This document shows, piece by piece, positions 61,901 to 64,000 of a DNA stretch of 64,000 nt. The stretch spans positions 52,087-116,086 of IMG/VR virus record IMGVR_UViG_3300031800_000001; one strand, written 5' to 3'. This DNA comes from a virus. A model generated the notes under the pieces. It saw only the letters and a list, made by a program, of their open reading frames with translations, did no database searches and was not told where the DNA came from. The translations under genes and the position numbers were made by a program. Numbering within the stretch: the stretch's first letter is position 1; every line of letters begins with the position of its first letter.

Positions 61901-64000
61901 ACCGGTTCATGTTCACAATGAGGGGATAGTATTTGCAACGGGATCGGTAATAAATGTTTTTGCCAGTGGAACCGGTAATTATACAGGTTATAATATAAAT
62001 GTAACGGGTGGAACAAACTATATTACCGGTACAAGTGTTTCAATAACAGGAGGAACAAACTATATTACCGGTGCTGTTTTCGGGGGAATAACTGGCGGAA
62101 CGAATTACTTATCAGGTACAACTTTTTATGTTTCAGGACATGGGAGCTCGATAACTGGCGGCTCGGTATACGTAACCGGAGGAGGCAATATAATTTCAGG
62201 AAATATTGCTTACGTAACCGGGAATCAAGCTTTTGTTACTGGTGGAACGGTTTATATAACAGGCAACTCAATTAACGTATCTGGGGTTTCAAATTACGTA
62301 ACTGGTTATGATATAAATATAGAGGGTGGAATTACTTATCTTTCTGGAACAGGAAATATAACCTTTGGCGATGGCGCGATAGGAAACCTTACCGTTCAGG
62401 GCGATACTTTTATAACGTCAGGTGATTCTATAAATGTAACCGGCGATTCGGTGTATATAACCGGAACTGATATAAGCGTAACGGGGGGTATCGTTTATGT
62501 AACTGGAAGCAGTTTGTCGGTGTCAGGCTATAAGTCCTACGTCTCTGGAAATTTTGTTTATGTAACCGGGGGTGCTGTTTACGCCACGGGCACCACTTAC
62601 GCAACTGGAACTACTTACGCTACAGGCACGACCTATGCCACGGGCACCATCTACTCGACGGGCACAACCTATGCCACAGGGACTACCTACGCTACAGGCA
62701 CAACCTATGCCACGGGCACTATCTACTCGACGGGCACTATCTACTCGACGGGCACCACCTACGCTACGGGCATAACCTACGCCACGGGCACCATCTACGC
62801 CACAGGTATCAACTATATAACCGGTACGGCCCACGTAACGGGAATCAACAGTTATATAAACGGGACAGCTTATGTCACAGGAGAAACCAGCTACATAACC
62901 GGAACAGCCTATGTGACAGGAGAAACCAGCTATATAACCGGCACGGTTTACTCCACAGGAACATCTTATGTAAGCGGAGTGGTCTACGCAACAGGCGTCA
63001 CCTACGCAACAGGAACAACCTACGCAACAGGTATTAACTACATAACCGGAACGGCCTACGTGACGGGAACCAACAGCTACATAACCGGAACAGCCTATGT
63101 GACGGGAGAGACCAGCTATATAACCGGCACGGTTTACTCCACGGGAATATCTTATGTAAGCGGGGTGGTCTACGCAACAGGCGTCACCCACGCAACAGGA
63201 ACAATCTATGCAACAGGAACCACTTACGCAACTGGTAGCTCTTTCTATGTAACTGGAATTAATTACATAACCGGAACAGACATAAACGTAACAGGAATCA
63301 ACTACATAACGGGTGGAACAATACGCATAACCGGCGGGACTAATGTATTTACGGGGGAACTTGTGCAGTTGGTTTCTGGCACATATTACGTGACAGGCGG
63401 AACAGGTTTAAGCATACATGGGGGAACCGTTTATATAACTGGCGGATCTGGATTTAACGTTCCAATAAGCAACTCAACCGTGGTCTTAAGTGGTTCTGGG
63501 CATAATGTGACAATTGAGGCTGGGGCGTCGCTGATTGTGGAAGATACCGGCGTTTTAGATCTAACACAGTTCACTAATCTTACATTTATAAGTGGGACAA
63601 TTAATATAAGCGGTGTTGTAAGTGGGATAGATATAACGGGTGGGGTAACAAATTTCCAAAGTGGAACAGTCATATCCGGGAGTGGGGTAGTTATAGGGAG
63701 CGGCGCAGTTGTTAATATACTAAATACTGGAATATTTACGATAGCAGAGCAATCTACCGTAACGGTGTTAAACACCGGAACTGTTAACGCAACCGGAACT
63801 AAAATATATGTTACGGATGGGCTTAACTATCTTTCGGGGGGAGATATATACGTAACAGGAACAGCTTACGCCACAGGCACTACCTACGCTACGGGAACGA
63901 CCTACGCGACGGGGACAACCTACGCCACGGGAACCCAATATATAACGGGAGAAAATATCTACACCACGGGGGTCAGTTATGTAACTGGGACAACTTATTC
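52971..64000 (+). CDS. Giant IPT/TIG, LamG and hexapeptide-repeat adhesin-like protein (cut by window end)
   Basis: An open frame of 3,676 codons from ATG 52971 that is still open at the window edge. Residues 1 to about 1150 are successive IPT/TIG-type Ig folds (GEQPFDDIVISGENFATG, FKGNKVDITGSGFFD, SGTHGTTVIISGTSL). Residues 1019-1030 form an EF-hand/dockerin-like loop (DVNQDGQVTAED). Residues about 1339-1561 are LamG-like (DGTWQDLTTYNHDATLYNSP, TWDGSTHSLYLNGSLVG). From about 1600 on it is beta-solenoid-like, with repeats such as GGTNYITG, then arrays of a six-residue Tyr-x-Thr-Gly-Thr-x unit at residues 2575-2850, 3201-3436 and 3627 onward. Cysteine is almost absent. There is no membrane segment in the visible part. 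A very long tail fibre or virion surface adhesin is inferred; the N-terminal neighbour may anchor it. The very high Thr/Ser/Gly content makes it a possible target for the glycosyl/sulfotransferase island. Confidence 0.85.
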   Translation, partial: MSSGIIGQTVRIEGQGFVQIDSVSFPFEPNTDAIGGIDYTFANFSWVNEELLIATIPNGAQWGNPRVGSSLRKQTGTAGEFFVPMPQILGVTTDKPEPGSQMSVSGLGLSGVTGAFFGTGQLPATTVHSGMVDINFLPLTVPYGHIDGPLKIVGQSGLNATYPTMKTNVIITGVQPSSGERHRPGGGEQPFDDIVISGENFATGALVRASTDPSSQDYNRWLVDFNGAETGFGLIGTTGLSGKIPSNANSGLLSIRNSLGGSHANGIDFYVIPGPPVLSAIGPVTGKPAGRHGGNRDHSILISEGDYVTLSGEFFGNTTGLYVYPIGQRDGDHKENLINPQVIAYGANKDNTRIDFSLPTGTGRYRDCDVVIETTRGSATGESSLYIKYPPFIKGFEPKSEFKGNKVDITGSGFFDDSETNVYFSGLASHGGFSGNIGASISGIEGTPDAGLQVMSVYVPGLSEDSNFSIVVDNSVGKSTSPEGQYFGFFAEPEISGFSPTSGTHGTTVIISGTSLVNLVSIYHGNTPVTTYSVLGSRGTGISFQIPSKHAYLTNDYLYRELQVPIRISAVGGSTTTAERFQTIPDSIFYSGHYPDLVARNDFLKISGANLELVTGVRFTGKNDTQTTVEVVPVGYYSLLEPTGFGFPKTGLNIRVPIDADDGKPMLMGEFTNSQSILPIEVFEIVTLDLVKPGTGIYGDSIILSGTDTHQSKYWFQGYSSGHMDMSNISSGVGQFTSAQQGPSFLVTQGGGIGGGIFDPTVEVRLNKHPTWDYIKPLNGNDIYKYGADGEEYVELQIPACLLEDTRLFTSRRDKADVDLTITDYQDLSTTISAYPTISGISATTIRVGQTLYISGINAEKTFINAIGISGTGLAHPGEEGGGNREIEFVSKYSTRQDLLFQDGTEATWFNLGDYFIPNSPFQLLDSSDPLGHIWNAEIRRHIHTSGLRDEGVAKTGLYNIPITISDNFVGTGFLFFWLDEDTVYKSGQTIFEQSFAKPLRQLYRENIAGTPRFYDTVDVNQDGQVTAEDLFYWSGEAGTTNIHKKEGNFYSGWTGTETYQRLRNDLLFKIPIIIEPEILAIGFTEPTSGYHGQQIRLYGTGLANITGLFMRDSGYGISNYNQYDASSSLAKREYNNLYFQIPSDFPISDGTGNASGTLFAQSSFSSDSNADMGSLGLLNVLKSPTITSFTPKEGVVGKTVVTVYGEMLHYTSDLQFISNLDGDLHSSPVWDKVGDGAGGTYLTGLVPTGLVTFPQDFKIRITTDEVGASSSQLGDFIIYEGDTTIYGKLTVLGDTVVENDVNVSGRYLVDSVPIEDTIEHKLHKAIILENKLLHLSAETKNSYTGDGTWQDLTTYNHDATLYNSPVLINSTLQFGWDEGRVPKDQHAIIPITNDLKPETFTLGVMFMPLEVGGTVGDPLIQVPNTHGTIAASYEITYDVNKRFYSKITFNEGSDTSDTSSTLFTAPVETGQYSLVNTTWDGSTHSLYLNGSLVGSDSVGSKTINYVDPSVPVKDFHILTNSTATKHIKGLLRNVHLYSGALSQDNVYENYRRLTSIVVPERDFEISGGALRVSEFGNTGHFALIRDNKMFLSGSGAQFFINDDEVLPASEYLFQNITGTNIQFDLSGVRRDLTLRFGEGTGVGNIAGSASYVGDGVTNAFHLELTEDNIKNVWVSLDGSTLTPTTDYTIDNLTGVVFPQAPKVAEEVLIRQFTDTVVPTPIEYNINLFMTGSGQRLTMTDLSTGTSIQFTGSVDSLEIENYNIYDSDVSITGSVSSVRNEYSGVTTNIYNQALATATNLFNEPGSEVRAYSINPNVFVANEGSVSYISGGEDIIIYSNTGQGRVYITGGRGHTITGNVTMTGGTHTVSTDDVQIYNSVNTIYPTGSTNISGTSNIIYNTGDGLIQYISGTDISIFGTISGTTLSTNAFNINDGATAFITGTNPIINITGGTNIMSLTGEAIITANASFSLSSLTGTTVNITGNAGSIHNAQLVTVEGPETVFANDSNIVNITGHQINSLVVSGRGSTTNIEFDTGILYFSGNFFDSNTLTLHTGRIDATGISFDIRQSQNVHATGGTVVVSNSTGVFSGVNINVISSTGVFYSAKEQPINITGGTNLFTSGTATVSGNLMATSGGNISAVMTNAPHISFHNSTGSITANSGSVFVTGSIVNLSGQTNFVTGNYIFVQSGASIFSGVEIGVTGGVNTITVQSGSDLYVIGGSSSALLKSGNVYITGGANTTYNMLINEDGGYMAITGDINYITGGVIQTITSNQTIISGAVAESNVVRSIITESAVIGRSTVTITNSDDITVAAGAVVETITDNIITNFTLEGGSPRIYRGTSIFNDVTGLIVITGLETLNISGMQSGATIGITGDGMSLYNPSGGVVNLTGSNYKVFNTGGNIFITGSDITVSGDQNFVTGFVTINNGFITGSTVTITGDGTTYVSGGNIDVNSLNTEINELKDSILQSFGNANIDESTVSMLSAGNTYVSGFTTSVVANPGSTTYITGSNIDLDNFGTVSITNSTYTDVTGTTILITDGINTVSGQQFFITGGTNYISGNDVRITGGNNTITGTAYITGTTYSTGIVYATGNIYATGITYSTGNTYATGTTYATGAIYTTGTTYATGVIYATGTIYVTGTTYATGITYATGIQHITGTAYTTGTQYISGTTYATGTQYITGENIYTTGVSYVTGTVYATGTIYATGTTYATGTTYATGTQYITGENIYTTGVSYVTGTTYSTGITYATGTVYATGINYVTGTAYVTGTTSYVTGTAYITGTNNYVTGTAYVTGTAYTTGINYITGTAYTTGINYITGTAYTTGINTYVTGTAYATGINIYVTGTANITGGHNFVTGRGITIQSGTIGITGIESGAILNVYSSDIRMTGDCSGVNIHAGARLFLADTGVIDFTNFTNLVLDGGTGFISGTNISGIHITGGITHITGTINADTGIVIYAGAEVHLHNTGVYHIPEGEPVHVHNEGIVFATGSVINVFASGTGNYTGYNINVTGGTNYITGTSVSITGGTNYITGAVFGGITGGTNYLSGTTFYVSGHGSSITGGSVYVTGGGNIISGNIAYVTGNQAFVTGGTVYITGNSINVSGVSNYVTGYDINIEGGITYLSGTGNITFGDGAIGNLTVQGDTFITSGDSINVTGDSVYITGTDISVTGGIVYVTGSSLSVSGYKSYVSGNFVYVTGGAVYATGTTYATGTTYATGTTYATGTIYSTGTTYATGTTYATGTTYATGTIYSTGTIYSTGTTYATGITYATGTIYATGINYITGTAHVTGINSYINGTAYVTGETSYITGTAYVTGETSYITGTVYSTGTSYVSGVVYATGVTYATGTTYATGINYITGTAYVTGTNSYITGTAYVTGETSYITGTVYSTGISYVSGVVYATGVTHATGTIYATGTTYATGSSFYVTGINYITGTDINVTGINYITGGTIRITGGTNVFTGELVQLVSGTYYVTGGTGLSIHGGTVYITGGSGFNVPISNSTVVLSGSGHNVTIEAGASLIVEDTGVLDLTQFTNLTFISGTINISGVVSGIDITGGVTNFQSGTVISGSGVVIGSGAVVNILNTGIFTIAEQSTVTVLNTGTVNATGTKIYVTDGLNYLSGGDIYVTGTAYATGTTYATGTTYATGTTYATGTQYITGENIYTTGVSYVTGTTY
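60693..61520 (+). repeat. Hexapeptide array 1 (Tyr-x-Thr-Gly-Thr-x)
   Basis: About 276 codons built from an 18-bp unit encoding variations on T-T-Y-A-T-G, with occasional one-residue insertions (TSYVTG, NIYVTG). Third codon positions vary widely, showing age and selection on protein. A 36-bp unit (TAYTTGINYITG) is repeated three times almost unchanged at about 61344-61450. Confidence 0.9.
60999..61190 (+). repeat. Identical 63-bp copies inside array 1
   Basis: 60999-61061 and 61128-61190 are identical over 63 bases (encoding GTQYITGENIYTTGVSYVTGT), 129 bases apart. A third copy is at 63930-63992. The identity contrasts with the drifted codons around it and points to recent gene conversion or unequal recombination. 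Confidence 0.88.
62571..63278 (+). repeat. Hexapeptide array 2
   Basis: About 236 codons of the same six-residue unit, starting with a run of TTYATG/TIYSTG and passing into longer ETSYITGTAYVTG units. The segment TSYVSGVVYATGVTYATG and its near copy with ISYVSGVVYATGVTHATG (about 62960-63200) show a recent internal duplication. Confidence 0.88.
63849..64000 (+). repeat. Hexapeptide array 3 (continues beyond window)
   Basis: The same unit starts again after a 570-base linker. Its last 110 bases in the window (63891-64000) are identical to 61089-61198 in array 1, an offset of 2,802 bases or 934 codons. Confidence 0.9.

Noticed and set aside
62523-63191. Minus-strand open frame (222 codons) opposite array 2
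   Set aside because: Same cause as above: a by-product of the repeat, with alternating SRxVGCxGYV content unlike any real neighbour.
60693-64000. CRISPR array
   Set aside because: The repeats are continuous coding sequence with a 3-base-multiple period, without unique spacers or nearby Cas genes.
1-64000. tRNA or rRNA genes
   Set aside because: No cloverleaf-type or ribosomal RNA sequence was noticed, and almost the whole window is occupied by coding sequence; a tRNA scan could not be run.

Overview
The window looks like part of the genome of a large tailed double-stranded DNA bacteriophage with a long, flexible, lambda-type (siphovirus) tail. The evidence is a tail tube gene, a 6,037-residue tape measure protein, a set of lambda M/L/K/I/J tail-tip homologues, and several very large fibre-like proteins. 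Genes are packed with 4 to 20 base overlaps and almost no intergenic space. No replication, packaging or host housekeeping genes are visible, so the host cannot be named from this sequence.

Layout. (1) 1-7481, plus strand: the end of one cut gene, then two fibre cassettes. Each is a fibre protein with a related C-terminal domain (195-4241, collagen-like; 5345-6259) followed by a LamG/concanavalin-like protein (4244-5296; 6262-7239), then a small conserved-looking gene. (2) 7469-14198, plus strand: six overlapping enzyme genes that are not structural. They are a two-domain glycosyltransferase, a radical SAM enzyme, two sulfotransferases, a second radical SAM enzyme and a third sulfotransferase. 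(3) 14213-20728, plus strand: neck/connector-type genes, the main tail tube protein, and candidate tail assembly chaperones, divided by two strong intrinsic terminators. (4) 20761-38874: the giant tape measure gene, with embedded enzyme-like modules and cell-wall-binding/hydrolase-like domains, followed by an accessory structural gene. (5) 39796-49880, minus strand: the lambda-like tail-tip module in lambda order (M, L, K, a second K, I, J, then a tail-assembly-chaperone-like gene), inverted relative to the rest. (6) 49947-64000, plus strand: three proteins resembling the tail tube protein, the last carrying an IPT/TIG domain. They lead into an unfinished open frame of at least 3,676 codons made of IPT/TIG domains, an EF-hand-like loop, a LamG domain and long arrays of a Tyr-x-Thr-Gly-Thr hexapeptide.

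How it may work together. Regions 3 to 6 would build the tail: connector, terminator, tube, chaperones, ruler, tip and side or tip fibres. Regions 1 and 6 provide adhesive, Ser/Thr/Gly-rich surface proteins. The enzyme island in region 2 sits between fibres and neck and could modify those proteins (glycosylation, sulfation, radical chemistry) or the host surface; this is inference. A short GTGTAA(A/T)T motif recurs in the few intergenic gaps, including both sides of the divergent gap at 49881-49946, and is a candidate phage promoter or RNA-processing signal.

The features most worth following up are the radical SAM/sulfotransferase/glycosyltransferase island, the IPNFA-motif-bracketed modules inside the tape measure protein, and the giant hexapeptide-repeat protein.
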